Assembly (NCBI GenBank): GCA_039809105.1
Contig: JBDHUJ010000019.1
Span: 1 to 31,669 of the forward strand
DNA from: JBDHUJ01 sp039809105
GTDB lineage: Bacteria > Patescibacteriota > Saccharimonadia > Saccharimonadales > UBA4665
DNA: 31,669 bases
Direction: 5' to 3'
The notes beneath the pieces were generated by a model. The model worked only from the letters and a program-made list of their open reading frames with translations. It had not been told where the DNA came from and did no database searches. This document shows, one piece after another, positions 6,686 to 14,226 of this stretch. Every line of letters begins with the position of its first letter. Position 1 is the stretch's first letter. A program made the position numbers and the translations under genes.

Positions 6686-7615
6686 TTAGGGCTGTTTGTG
6701 GAGCTTGCAGACGAAGAAGGCTTCGATTTGCTCGCTGGGCTTTAGGCGGAGGCAGTTTGAGAGCGCGGGCTTGAACTGCTTGTTGTTCCATTCGGCGACA
6801 GTCGGTACTTGATTGGGGAGTGAAATGCCGATAGGTTCGATAGTAGCATCTTCGTTGGTGCGCAAAAGATAATCTACGACCGCTTCGTCTTCTTCGGGCG
6901 CCATAGTGCATGTGCTGTAGACCAATGTGCCACCAGGGGCAAGTAAACGCCAAGCCTGGGCCAGGATGCGCTTTTGGAGCTGCTGCAGGCGTTTTATGTG
7001 AGCAACCGACCACGAGTCGAAGTCTTTGTCGCGGTCGAGCTGCATCATGCCTTCACCGCTGCATGGTGCGTCGAGGAGTATTTTCGTAAACTGCATGCCA
7101 TCAAGTTTGCGTGAGAGCTGAGTCGCATCAAACAACGTATATTCATTTACGTGGGCGCCAAGCTGACGCATGTTGGCCTGAAGTTTTGCGAGCCGTGCGC
7201 GAGAGTTATCGTTCGCCCATATTTCTGTTTTTGGGCCGGCCATGTCACGTAAATGGCTGGTTTTACCACCCGGTGCTGCACAAACATCCAAAATAACATC
7301 GGTGGGCTGCGGGTCGAGCACGAGCACCGGCAGCCAACTCGCTGCGTTCTGTATGTACACTGACCCGTCCAAAACTTGTAGCTCGTCCCGAACTTCTGCG
7401 ACGGGCTTCGCCAGCTCGTAGCCACCTGGCGCCCATAGGAATTCGGCGCCAAGGAATGCCGGCTTTACGCCTTTGCGCAACCGGGCGCTTTGCTGCCGGG
7501 GCGTGCGCAGAAGTTCCGCGGCTTCACCTTCTGAAACCTGCAGAGCTTTCGCAGTTCTCTCTACTAACGCGGCTTTCTTTAGCTGCAGTTTAGCTTCCGG
7601 ATGTTTCCGCCGCAT
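6686..7615 (-). CDS. RsmB/RsmF-type 16S rRNA (cytosine-C5)-methyltransferase
   Basis: 309 aa, an SAM-dependent RNA m5C methyltransferase of the RsmB/NOP2/NSUN family, acting on rRNA or tRNA. The SAM-binding motif CAAPGGKTS is at 112-120. The two active-site cysteines are in DAPCSGEG (Cys185) and YSTCTM (Cys236), followed by the usual PEEDEAVV. It lacks the NusB-like RNA-binding N-domain of full-length RsmB (about 430 aa). The N-terminal 80 residues are basic and helical. It starts 3 bp after the 90-aa gene. The target cytosine cannot be named from sequence. Confidence 0.85.
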   Translation of the reverse strand: MRRKHPEAKLQLKKAALVERTAKALQVSEGEAAELLRTPRQQSARLRKGVKPAFLGAEFLWAPGGYELAKPVAEVRDELQVLDGSVYIQNAASWLPVLVLDPQPTDVILDVCAAPGGKTSHLRDMAGPKTEIWANDNSRARLAKLQANMRQLGAHVNEYTLFDATQLSRKLDGMQFTKILLDAPCSGEGMMQLDRDKDFDSWSVAHIKRLQQLQKRILAQAWRLLAPGGTLVYSTCTMAPEEDEAVVDYLLRTNEDATIEPIGISLPNQVPTVAEWNNKQFKPALSNCLRLKPSEQIEAFFVCKLHKQP

Positions 7616-7618
7616 GGT

Positions 7619-7891
7619 TTAGTGCGTGCCACAAGCCTGTATGTATTCTTCTCGTACTTCATTTGGGGTCATGCCCCGTTCCGCCGCATATCGGTCCAGT
7701 GCTACCCTGCTAGCTTGGTCAATTATTTCTCTTGCTAGACCGGGCTCCCCCAGCGCCCTCCGCAAAGCCGCCTCAGCAACAGCCGTTCTTTCCCGAATCG
7801 CTTCTGGCGACATATCGTAAGGAAGGGCTGGGCTATCGAACTCAAGCTGGCCCGGCGTGACATGCTCTTCATAAATGCTTAGTATTTTCAA
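7619..7891 (-). CDS. Small helical protein of unknown function
   Basis: 90 aa, soluble, mostly predicted alpha-helical (TAVAEAALRRALGEPGLAREIIDQ), ending in CGTH. It is co-transcribed with the methyltransferase gene, which begins 3 bp after its stop. The ribosome binding site is weak. A promoter with a good -35 lies about 60 bp upstream. No family recognised. Confidence 0.65.
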   Translation of the reverse strand: MKILSIYEEHVTPGQLEFDSPALPYDMSPEAIRERTAVAEAALRRALGEPGLAREIIDQASRVALDRYAAERGMTPNEVREEYIQACGTH

Positions 7892-7951
7892 AATAACCTC
7901 ACTTTCCCTGCTGCTTTGATGACGCCTATGAGTCTGATGGGCTACTACCTT

Positions 7952-7980
7952 AGCTTACTGTGCGCTATCGGTGCAGTCAA
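7952..7980 (-). promoter_or_regulatory. Promoter of the 90-aa/methyltransferase operon
   Basis: Minus strand: TTGACT (7975-7980), 17-bp spacer, TAAGCT (7952-7957). The -35 matches consensus at 5 of 6 positions and the -10 at 3 of 6. It lies in the 92-bp gap behind the pilin-RCC1 gene. Confidence 0.5.
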
Positions 7981-7983
7981 TAA

Positions 7984-9522
7984 TCAGGGGAATGTGACGA
8001 GCGAGGGGACGTTACTATCGACCGGGTAGTTGTTGTCGCCCAGCTGCCCGGCGTCGTTGTTACCCCAGCAGTATATGTCTCCGTCTCCTATGGCACAGGT
8101 GTGTCGGTACCCGGCAGCGACACGAGCGATGTTTTTGCCGCCCAGTACGCCACTGGTGTCTACGGCAACTGGTGAGTTGGTGTCAACCATCGTGCCGTTA
8201 CCGACCTGGCCATTTATGTTGTAGCCCCAGCAGTATAGTACGCCGGCAAGCGTGACCGCACAGGTATGTTCGTCACCAGCGCTTATCTGTTTAAACTTAA
8301 GCCCCGTCGCAACCGCTACCGGTACGGAGCTGTCGGTGTTGTTGCCACTGCCGAGCTGACCATGACCGTTAAAACCCCAGCAGTACGCCGTACCGTCACT
8401 TGCTAGGCCACAAGTGTGTTGGTAGCCAGCACTGATGTCGACCATGACCTTACCATTACTGGGCCCAATATTACTGACCTTAACTGGGGTGAAGGCGCTC
8501 GCCGTGCTGTTGTTTCCTAACTGGCCGTAGATATTGCCGCCCCAACAATATATGTCACCGTCCTGTGAAAGCGCACAGGTATGCGAGTCGCCGCCGTTTA
8601 CTTTTACTATAACCTCGCCACTCATCGGGCCGGCCGTAACGACTGCGGTCGGGAATGGGTTGTTCGTAGTGCCGCTGGCGCCGTTGCCGAGCTGACCTTG
8701 GCTGTTGTAGCCCCAACAGTAAACCTTACCAGTATCATCTACGACACAGGTGTGGTTGTAGCCCGCTGATGTTCCAACAATCTTTTTACCCGCTAAAACT
8801 CCTGTGTCATTCACTTGGTTCGGCGCGTGGCTATTGTTGTTAGTACCATCTCCCAGGGCTCCGAAGTTGTTCTTGCCCCAGCAATATCCGCCGCCCGCTT
8901 GCGAGTTGGCGCAGACGTGGTAGTTGCCGACGTCTATCTGTGCAATCACCACAGGAACCGGGCCTGGAGGACCTGGTGGAGACGGTGGGATGGGGGGGGG
9001 GACGTATGAAGCATTTAGTACGGGCAGGCGGTAGTAGAGCTCAGACGTTGCCTGACGGCCGGTTACAGATTCCCAGGTGACCGTTACGGTGTAGGTGGTC
9101 GATATGTATTTATCGGTAAGTGGGTTATACGGTGCTGTTTCGGCAGTTATGACAACATGGTAGCAGTAGGTTTCCGTACCGGTATCGCAGCCCGAGTTTC
9201 CGCTAGTATTATAGTTACAAGCATTGGCGGCGCCATTGGTAGGATCACCGCCTTGGTTGTAGCAAGTAGACCCGTCGTTTGGCAACCCATTGTGACCGCG
9301 CAACCATTCTACCTGAGTGGAGGCAACTTTGAGTGCCTCGCTGTGTTCCTGTGCATCCCGTACGCCGCCGGTCGAGCGAATGCTTATAGAGTACGCTCCG
9401 GCTAGCACGAACGATATGACCGCGATAGCAATCAATACTTCAACGATTGTGTCTCCAGCAGACTTCCGTTTTTGACGAAATTTTTGTTTCTGGTAACTGG
9501 TGGGGTTACGGGCGAATATCAC
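7984..9522 (-). CDS. Type IV prepilin-like protein fused to an RCC1 beta-propeller
   Basis: 512 aa from GTG. A basic leader ends in SAG, followed by DTIVEVLIAIAVISFVLAGA: a prepilin peptidase site after Gly23, Glu at mature +5, and the hydrophobic pilin helix. A pilin-like domain with several cysteines follows to about residue 170. Next comes a proline-rich linker (YVPPPIPPSPPGPPGPVPVV), then six RCC1-type repeats of about 50 residues, each with a HTCA-like and a YCWG-like cysteine. The protein is expected to be assembled into or displayed by a type IV pilus with the propeller outside the cell. Paired cysteines suggest one disulfide per blade. A run of ten C at 8992-9001 lies in the linker. 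No other pilus genes are in the window. Confidence 0.8.
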   Translation of the reverse strand: MIFARNPTSYQKQKFRQKRKSAGDTIVEVLIAIAVISFVLAGAYSISIRSTGGVRDAQEHSEALKVASTQVEWLRGHNGLPNDGSTCYNQGGDPTNGAANACNYNTSGNSGCDTGTETYCYHVVITAETAPYNPLTDKYISTTYTVTVTWESVTGRQATSELYYRLPVLNASYVPPPIPPSPPGPPGPVPVVIAQIDVGNYHVCANSQAGGGYCWGKNNFGALGDGTNNNSHAPNQVNDTGVLAGKKIVGTSAGYNHTCVVDDTGKVYCWGYNSQGQLGNGASGTTNNPFPTAVVTAGPMSGEVIVKVNGGDSHTCALSQDGDIYCWGGNIYGQLGNNSTASAFTPVKVSNIGPSNGKVMVDISAGYQHTCGLASDGTAYCWGFNGHGQLGSGNNTDSSVPVAVATGLKFKQISAGDEHTCAVTLAGVLYCWGYNINGQVGNGTMVDTNSPVAVDTSGVLGGKNIARVAAGYRHTCAIGDGDIYCWGNNDAGQLGDNNYPVDSNVPSLVTFP

Positions 9523-9602
9523 TTATGACATATCTTGCTTACGCTTTAGTGTAGCATGACGAGCCAATACATGTATAGATGCGAACAGTACATTTTTAGC
9601 AT

Positions 9603-9674
9603 ATGTGAGAACAATCACATGACTATAAATATGAATGTATATTATGCAATACTATACTTTTCATGATATTGCAT
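9603..9674 (-). promoter_or_regulatory. Promoter and palindromic operators upstream of the pilin-RCC1 gene
   Basis: Minus strand: TTGCAT (9644-9649), 16-bp spacer, TATAGT (9622-9627). Directly downstream, covering the expected start site, is the perfect palindrome ATGTGA-N6-TCACAT (9603-9620), identical to the CRP half-site pattern TGTGA-N6-TCACA. A second inverted repeat, ATGCAATA (9644-9651) and TATTGCAT (9667-9674), overlaps the -35. Palindromes at these positions suit a repressor. An alternative extended -10 (TGCTACACT) lies closer to the gene. The rest of the AT-rich 9523-9760 region holds no gene I can support. Confidence 0.45.
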
Positions 9675-9773
9675 AGAAATCATACCTACAGTCGTACACC
9701 AACTAACTAGCTCGCGAACAAATTCCGTAGGAATTTGGGAAGAAAGAGGAGCAACGGTTTTGTTTGCAAAACA

Positions 9774-9799
9774 AAAACCCTCGATTTCTCGAGGGTTTT
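9774..9799 (-). terminator. Terminator of the secY-alpha-rpsI operon
   Basis: 11-bp perfect stem AAAACCCTCGA/TCGAGGGTTTT with a 4-nt loop. On the minus strand it is followed by a T-rich tract (TTTTTGTTTTG). It lies about 95 bp after the rpsI stop. Between the two is another strong hairpin, ATGAGAGGGGA/TCCCCTCTCAT (9865-9889), without a T-run, and a smaller one (GGCTTTGGCAAAGCC), so the operon ends in a structured 3' UTR. Confidence 0.9.
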
Positions 9800-9894
9800 C
9801 CATTCCCGGGATGCAGCCCAGGGGAGAGCAGCCGGAGACTTTGGCTTTGCCAAAGCCCCGCGCGATGAGAGGGGATATTCCCCTCTCATTTGCC

Positions 9895-10302
9895 TTAACG
9901 CTTCGTGAATTGGCGCTGCTTACGTGCACCCTTGAGACCGAACTTCTTACGTTCGCGCTCGCGTGGGTCGCGGCTGAGCAGGTCGGCACGCTTGAGCGTA
10001 CCCTTGTAGTCACCGTTCAGCTCGGTCAGGGCCTTGGCGATGCCGAGGCGGATAGCCTCGACCTGGCCGGCGTGACCACCACCGCTGACAACGACAGATA
10101 CGTCGTAGTCGGTAGCGGGGATTTCAAGCGTCGCGAATGGCTTCTGCAGGTCGGCCAGCAACGCTTTGCTATCGGCGAGGTAGTCGCCAGCAGGCTTGCC
10201 ATTAACCACGATATTGCCCTTGCCCTTTGGCGTCAGGCGAACCCGTGCGGTAGCGCTTTTGCGGCGGCCGAGTGCGTAGTAGTACTGTTGTGTAGCTGCC
10301 AT
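9895..10302 (-). CDS. rpsI: 30S ribosomal protein S9 (uS9)
   Basis: 135 aa. YYYALGRRKSATARVRL at the N-terminus and GLKGARKQRQFTKR at the C-terminus are diagnostic; the basic tail reaches the decoding region. It is the last gene of its operon and starts 2 bp after rplM, the usual uL13-uS9 pair. Confidence 0.97.
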   Translation of the reverse strand: MAATQQYYYALGRRKSATARVRLTPKGKGNIVVNGKPAGDYLADSKALLADLQKPFATLEIPATDYDVSVVVSGGGHAGQVEAIRLGIAKALTELNGDYKGTLKRADLLSRDPRERERKKFGLKGARKQRQFTKR

Positions 10303-10304
10303 AA

Positions 10305-10748
10305 TTATTTGGTACCTTTCTTCAGGCTCAGAGTTTCTGGCTTCTGGGCTTCGTGCTTGTGCTGGTCGTCGAGGTAAATCTTGAGCCTAGCGAGGCGTGC
10401 ATCGCGCAGTTTGTTGACTGGCAGCATGCCGCGGACCGCTTCGTATATAGCACGGCTGGCATCTTTTGCGACGACATCTTTCAGGGTGTCTTCACGAAGA
10501 CCGCCTGGGTAACCGCTGTGGCGGTAGTACATCTTGTCTTCGAGCTTATTGCCGGTAACGACAAGGTTGCCCGCGTTAATGATGATGACATTGTCGCCGC
10601 AGTCAATGTGCTGCGTGAACATAGGCTTTTCTTTGCCGGTCAGCAGGACTGCTGCTTTGGTAGCAACACGGCCGAGTGGTGCTTCGCTCGCGTCCAGAAT
10701 GTACCAAGCGCGAGTAACGTCGGCTGGCTTAGCTGAGTAAGTCTTCAT
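10305..10748 (-). CDS. rplM: 50S ribosomal protein L13 (uL13)
   Basis: 147 aa. Recognised from WYILDASEAPLGRVATKAA, YRHSGYPGGL and the RGMLPVNKLRD segment. It overlaps the rplQ stop by one base (TAATG), showing that the rplM-rpsI pair is joined to the alpha operon here. Confidence 0.97.
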   Translation of the reverse strand: MKTYSAKPADVTRAWYILDASEAPLGRVATKAAVLLTGKEKPMFTQHIDCGDNVIIINAGNLVVTGNKLEDKMYYRHSGYPGGLREDTLKDVVAKDASRAIYEAVRGMLPVNKLRDARLARLKIYLDDQHKHEAQKPETLSLKKGTK

Positions 10749-11179
10749 TATTTAGTCTCCTTTGCCGCGGTTGCTTTTTCGGCCGGCTTTGCAGCTGCCT
10801 TAGCAACTGGAGCTTCCTTCAGGTCGTCGACAAAGCTGACGCGTGCCATTTCGGCGTTGTCGCCCCGGCGGTTAGCTAAGTGTTCGACGCGCAGGTGACC
10901 ACTGGTGCGGCCGCCAAGCTTCGGTGCGATGTCGTCGACCAGCTTGTGCGCGCTTGAAAGCGTCTGCAGGGCTGCAATGACCTGGCGACGATTGTGCAGG
11001 TCGCCCTTCTTTGCCTTGGTTATCAGCTTTTCGACATATGGTACGACAGCCTTGGCCTTCGGCAGGGTTGTTTCTATAGAACCGTGAATGATGAGCGCTT
11101 CGGCAAGACTCTGAATGAGCGCCTCACGCTGGTCGCGTTCGCGGTGGAACTTCGTTCCTTGGTATCCGTGTCGATGCAT
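10748..11179 (-). CDS. rplQ: 50S ribosomal protein L17 (bL17)
   Basis: 143 aa. MHRHGYQGTKFHRERDQREA and the following helix-rich core are typical of bL17. The C-terminus carries an Ala/Lys/Pro-rich extension (AKAAAKPAEKATAAKETK) beyond the usual end; similar tails occur on L22, L23 and S17 in this window. It lies 1 bp after rpoA. Confidence 0.96.
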   Translation of the reverse strand: MHRHGYQGTKFHRERDQREALIQSLAEALIIHGSIETTLPKAKAVVPYVEKLITKAKKGDLHNRRQVIAALQTLSSAHKLVDDIAPKLGGRTSGHLRVEHLANRRGDNAEMARVSFVDDLKEAPVAKAAAKPAEKATAAKETK

Positions 11180-11180
11180 C

Positions 11181-12131
11181 TTAGAGCTCCAGTTCCGCCA
11201 GCTTATCCTTGACTTCGTCGAGCGCCTTGCTGCCGAAGCCCTTCAGGTCGCGCAGTTCAGCGTCGCTGAGTGCGAACAGGTCCTGGATGGTGTGGATGTC
11301 GTTGTTGATGAGTGCGTTGGTGGTGCGGGCGGTCAGGTTGAGGTCTTCGATAGACGTGTTCAGTGGTGAACCTTCTTCTGCACCTTCCAGGCGTTCGCCA
11401 CCGTCAGCGCTAGCACTCCCGAGTGTCGGTTCGCCAGCGACAACGCGGGTCTTGCCAGCCAAAGCAGTGTATTGGTTGACCAAGATAGCAGCAGCTTCTT
11501 CAAAAGCATCGCGTGGGGTAATAGTACCGTCGGTGTCGACAGTCAGGCTCAGGCGGTCGAGGTCAGTAACCTGACCGACGCGAGTCTTTTCAACCTTGTA
11601 ACGTACGCGCAGCACTGGGCTGAAGATAGCGTCGAGGGCAACGAAGTCGCTTCCCTTCTTCACGGTGCTTTCTTCGATGGTGCGGTAGCCGCGGCCGGTT
11701 TCGACGACGAGGTCGATGGTCAGCGTAGCTTTGTCGTCATCGATAGTAGCGATGACTTGGTCTGGGTTGACGACTTCGATGTCGGCGTTGACCTGGATGT
11801 CTTTGCCGGTTACGACGCCCTTGCCCTTTTTAACGATGCGGACGGTCTGAGCGTCGTCGCCGTAAACACGGAAGCGCAGGCGCTTGAGGTTGAGCATTAC
11901 GGCCACAACGTCTTCTTTAACGCCCTTGACGGCGGTGAATTCGTGCGTAACACCCTCTATCTTGAAGCTGGTTACAGCGGCACCGGCGATACTGCTCAGC
12001 AGCACGCGGCGGAGGCTGTTGCCCAGCGTCATACCGTAACCGCTCTGCAGCGGTTCGACGCTAAAGGTGGCGCTGGTTGCACTATGATCGTCGACAGCTA
12101 CGAGACCTGGAGTGTGAATCATTTTTGACAT
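11181..12131 (-). CDS. rpoA: RNA polymerase alpha subunit
   Basis: 316 aa, normal length. The N-terminal dimerisation domain includes GYGMTLGNSLRRVLLSS. A linker rich in Gly/Glu (about residues 225-250) leads to the C-terminal domain with EDLNLTARTTNALINNDIHT and LKGFGSKALDEVKDKL, the helix-hairpin-helix that binds UP elements and activators. It lies 21 bp after rpsD. Confidence 0.97.
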   Translation of the reverse strand: MSKMIHTPGLVAVDDHSATSATFSVEPLQSGYGMTLGNSLRRVLLSSIAGAAVTSFKIEGVTHEFTAVKGVKEDVVAVMLNLKRLRFRVYGDDAQTVRIVKKGKGVVTGKDIQVNADIEVVNPDQVIATIDDDKATLTIDLVVETGRGYRTIEESTVKKGSDFVALDAIFSPVLRVRYKVEKTRVGQVTDLDRLSLTVDTDGTITPRDAFEEAAAILVNQYTALAGKTRVVAGEPTLGSASADGGERLEGAEEGSPLNTSIEDLNLTARTTNALINNDIHTIQDLFALSDAELRDLKGFGSKALDEVKDKLAELEL

Positions 12132-12152
12132 AGTTTCTTCTAGTTCCTTCCC

Positions 12153-12770
12153 TTAACGTGAGTAGTATTCGACGATTAGCTGTTCATTGATTTCCGGTTC
12201 GGCGTCGTCACGAACAGGCAGATTGGTTACTTTGACAGTGAGCTTCTTGCGGTCAACGGTGACCCAGCCAGGTATGGTGGAAGGCGCTGGAGAGATGTCG
12301 TCAAGCTTCTTGAAGTATTCACTGTTTTTGCTGTGCTCACGGATAGTAAATTCGTCACCAGCCTTGAGGCGGATGGATGGGATGTCGACACGGCGGCCGT
12401 TCAGTACGAAGTGGCCATGGGTCACCAGCTGGCGAGCAGCACGTCGGCTTGGAGCGAACCCAGCGCGGTAGACTGCATTGTCCAGGCGGCGCTCCAGGTA
12501 CTGGAGCAGGACTGCACCAGATTGGCCAGGTGTGCGGCTGGCTTCTGCCATGAGGTTACTGAACTGCTTTTCGAGCAGGCCGTACAAGCGCTTGACCTTC
12601 TGCTTTTCGCGAAGTTGCAGGCTGTACTGACTTGGTTTGTTGCGCATGCGAGCGTTTGCGCTCTGACCAGGCATTGACGTGCGCTTTGCAAGCGCCTTGT
12701 GTGCCTTGGGGTGCAGGGCGTAGCCTTCGCGGCGCGACATCTTAACGATGGAATGAGTATCTCTAGCCAT
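12153..12770 (-). CDS. rpsD: 30S ribosomal protein S4 (uS4)
   Basis: 205 aa. Early 30S assembly protein. The S4 RNA-binding domain is clear (RRLDNAVYRAGFAPSRRAAR, VTHGHFVLNGRRVDIPS). The N-terminal zinc-binding cysteines found in some S4 proteins are absent, so this is the zinc-free form. In other bacteria S4 represses its own operon by binding a leader RNA; a structured segment lies upstream at 13848-13921. Confidence 0.97.
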   Translation of the reverse strand: MARDTHSIVKMSRREGYALHPKAHKALAKRTSMPGQSANARMRNKPSQYSLQLREKQKVKRLYGLLEKQFSNLMAEASRTPGQSGAVLLQYLERRLDNAVYRAGFAPSRRAARQLVTHGHFVLNGRRVDIPSIRLKAGDEFTIREHSKNSEYFKKLDDISPAPSTIPGWVTVDRKKLTVKVTNLPVRDDAEPEINEQLIVEYYSR

Positions 12771-12773
12771 TGC

Positions 12774-13175
12774 CTAGACCCTCCGTGCTTTCTTAGGGCG
12801 AACGCCACCATGTGGCACGCCGGTTACGTCAGTAATGCTTTCGACGCCGATGCCGAGGCCCTGCAGGGCACGGACAGCCGCGTCACGGCCGAGGCCGACG
12901 CCTTTGATGAATACGGTGACTTTGCTAAGGCCGTACTGCTGCTTGGCGATGTTGCCAGCTTTTTCTGCGGCAACTTGCGCAGCGTAGGCGGTGCCCTTCT
13001 TTGAGCCGCGGAAGCCGCAGGCACCAGCGCTACTGGCAGCCAGTGCGCCGCCTTGAGCGTCGGTAAACGTGACGATAGTGTTGTTGAAGGTAGCCTGGAT
13101 GTGCAGCTGACCAGCAGCGACGCTTCGCTTAGCTTTCTTCTTTTTTGGGGTAGTTGTAGTAGGTGTATCTGCCAT
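12774..13175 (-). CDS. rpsK: 30S ribosomal protein S11 (uS11)
   Basis: 133 aa. GQLHIQATFNNTIVTFTDAQ and GLGIGVESITDVTGVPHGG are diagnostic. The first 18 residues are a Thr/Lys-rich tail (TPTTTTPKKKKAK). Spacing to rpsD is 3 bp and to rpsM 8 bp. Confidence 0.97.
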   Translation of the reverse strand: MADTPTTTTPKKKKAKRSVAAGQLHIQATFNNTIVTFTDAQGGALAASSAGACGFRGSKKGTAYAAQVAAEKAGNIAKQQYGLSKVTVFIKGVGLGRDAAVRALQGLGIGVESITDVTGVPHGGVRPKKARRV

Positions 13176-13183
13176 ATTGAATC

Positions 13184-13573
13184 CTAGGTCTTAGACGCTA
13201 CTTTCTTCGCAGTACCACCGACTGTGACTTTGCGGCCGCGACGGGTGCGGGCGTTGGTTTTGGTGCGCTGTCCACGAGAAGGCAGGTTTGCTTTGTGACG
13301 CAAGCCACGGTATGCGTTGATGTCCTTCAGCCGCTTGATGTTGCCGTTGACAATACGCTGCAGTTCACCTTCGACGGTCAGTTGTTCGTTGATGTATTCC
13401 TGAATCCGGCCGATTTCGGCGTCAGTCAGGTCTTTAGTGCGGACGGTGCGTTCGACTTTGGCAGCTGCCAAGATGTCGTCAGCGGTCTTAGGACCGATAC
13501 CGTACACGTAGGTCAGAGCGACCCAGATCTGCTTTTCAGCAGGAATAGTAACACCGGAAATTCGTGCTGCCAT
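13184..13573 (-). CDS. rpsM: 30S ribosomal protein S13 (uS13)
   Basis: 129 aa from ATG 13573. The start is fixed by GGAAGGAGC about 6 nt upstream and by the family N-terminus MAARISGVTIP; a longer frame to 13639 is rejected. YGIGPKTADDILAAA and GLRHKANLPSRGQRTKTNAR are diagnostic. The heptad hairpin H1 lies directly upstream of the ribosome binding site. Confidence 0.97.
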   Translation of the reverse strand: MAARISGVTIPAEKQIWVALTYVYGIGPKTADDILAAAKVERTVRTKDLTDAEIGRIQEYINEQLTVEGELQRIVNGNIKRLKDINAYRGLRHKANLPSRGQRTKTNARTRRGRKVTVGGTAKKVASKT

Positions 13574-13594
13574 TAAAAGCTCCTTCCAGTCGCT

Positions 13595-13671
13595 GAAATC
13601 TGAAAAGTGATAGATGAAATGTGAAGAGCTGCAGCCCATTCATATTTCATATTTCTTATTTCACTTTTCAT
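13595..13671. repeat. Heptad hairpin element H1
   Basis: Left arm 13595-13629 is five 7-nt units (GAAATCT, GAAAAGT, ...). Right arm 13637-13671 is five 7-nt units (ATTTCAT, ATTTCTT, ...), which are the same GAAANNT theme in inverted orientation. The loop is 7 nt. The element fills the gap between the rpmJ stop and the rpsM ribosome binding site. The flank CTCCTTCCAGTCGCT next to the left arm is shared with H2. The minus-strand transcript would form an imperfect 35-bp hairpin that can slip in 7-nt steps. Confidence 0.85.
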
Positions 13672-13673
13672 GG

Positions 13674-13790
13674 CTAGCCCTGCCTCTGCTTATGCTTTGG
13701 CTTAAATTTGTTGATAACGTACAGACGACCCTTCCGGCGAACAATCTTGTCGTCGGGGCTGATCTTCTTTACGCTTGCACGTACTTTCAT
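13674..13790 (-). CDS. rpmJ: 50S ribosomal protein L36 (bL36), zinc-free form
   Basis: 38 aa from ATG 13790, with AAAGGAG 10 nt upstream. The N-terminus MKVRASVKKI and C-terminus HKQRQG are diagnostic. The zinc ribbon cysteines of the common form are all missing (ISPDDKIVRRKG replaces the CXXC region), so this is the C-minus form. Longer starts upstream are rejected because they run through a structured intergenic region. Confidence 0.93.
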   Translation of the reverse strand: MKVRASVKKISPDDKIVRRKGRLYVINKFKPKHKQRQG

Positions 13791-13847
13791 ACGGATCATG
13801 CTCCTTTCGCGGCGCATAACACACTGCATTAATTGATAATTGGGTTT

Positions 13848-13921
13848 CCAGAACCACTCGTACGATTGCGCAGTTTCGAACCCGATGGTTCCCACACTGT
13901 ACCCTCATACGGGGGTTCTGG
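13848..13921 (-). promoter_or_regulatory. Structured leader between infA and rpmJ
   Basis: CCAGAACC (minus 13921-13914) pairs perfectly with GGTTCTGG (minus 13855-13848), enclosing 58 nt with further hairpins (CCC-GGG, GAACC-GGGTTC). A palindrome CCTAGCTAAGCTAGG (13924-13938) overlaps the infA stop just upstream. The 74-nt segment precedes rpmJ-rpsM-rpsK-rpsD-rpoA-rplQ, where other bacteria carry an S4-binding repressor site, so a ribosomal protein autoregulatory leader is plausible. It is not a tRNA: the TTCGAA motif is in the middle, not in a T-arm. Confidence 0.4.
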
Positions 13922-13933
13922 CTCCTAGCTAAG

Positions 13934-14155
13934 CTAGGACTTGCGGTAGGTGATACGGCCTTTCGAAAGATCGTAAGGCGTTAGTTCGACCGTCACGCTA
14001 TCGCCCGGAACGATACGGATGAAATGCTTCCGCATTTTGCCGGCGACGTGAGCTATAATCTGGTGGCCGTTTTCGAGTTCTACACGAAACTGAGTCCCTG
14101 GTAGGGTCTCGACAATTGTCCCGGTGAGCTCGATTACTTCTTTACTGCCAGCCAT
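13934..14155 (-). CDS. infA: Translation initiation factor IF-1
   Basis: 73 aa, an OB-fold protein that occupies the 30S A site during initiation. ELTGTIVETLPGTQFRVELENG and IRIVPGDSVTVELTPYDLSKGRI are diagnostic. adk and map, which often lie between secY and infA, are absent here; the gap to secY is 71 bp and holds nothing I recognise. Confidence 0.97.
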   Translation of the reverse strand: MAGSKEVIELTGTIVETLPGTQFRVELENGHQIIAHVAGKMRKHFIRIVPGDSVTVELTPYDLSKGRITYRKS

Positions 14156-14226
14156 AAATATAACTAAGGGTCAATTATAGCAGTTTCTACACCAGTTTGT
14201 AAAGAGAAAAACAATGATGTAACAGA

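Noticed and set aside
9642..10013. 123-aa minus-strand frame overlapping the rpsI end and terminator
   Set aside because: Out of frame with rpsI and runs through the terminator; no family resemblance.
11472..12128. 218-aa plus-strand frame opposite rpoA, and similar long antisense frames at 17635-18324 and 10353-10736
   Set aside because: All lie opposite intact ribosomal or polymerase genes with family motifs; no ribosome binding site or independent support.
13848..13921. tRNA gene suggested by a TTCGAA motif and an 8-bp closing stem
   Set aside because: No T-arm next to the 3' acceptor strand, no anticodon arm in register and no CCA-like end.
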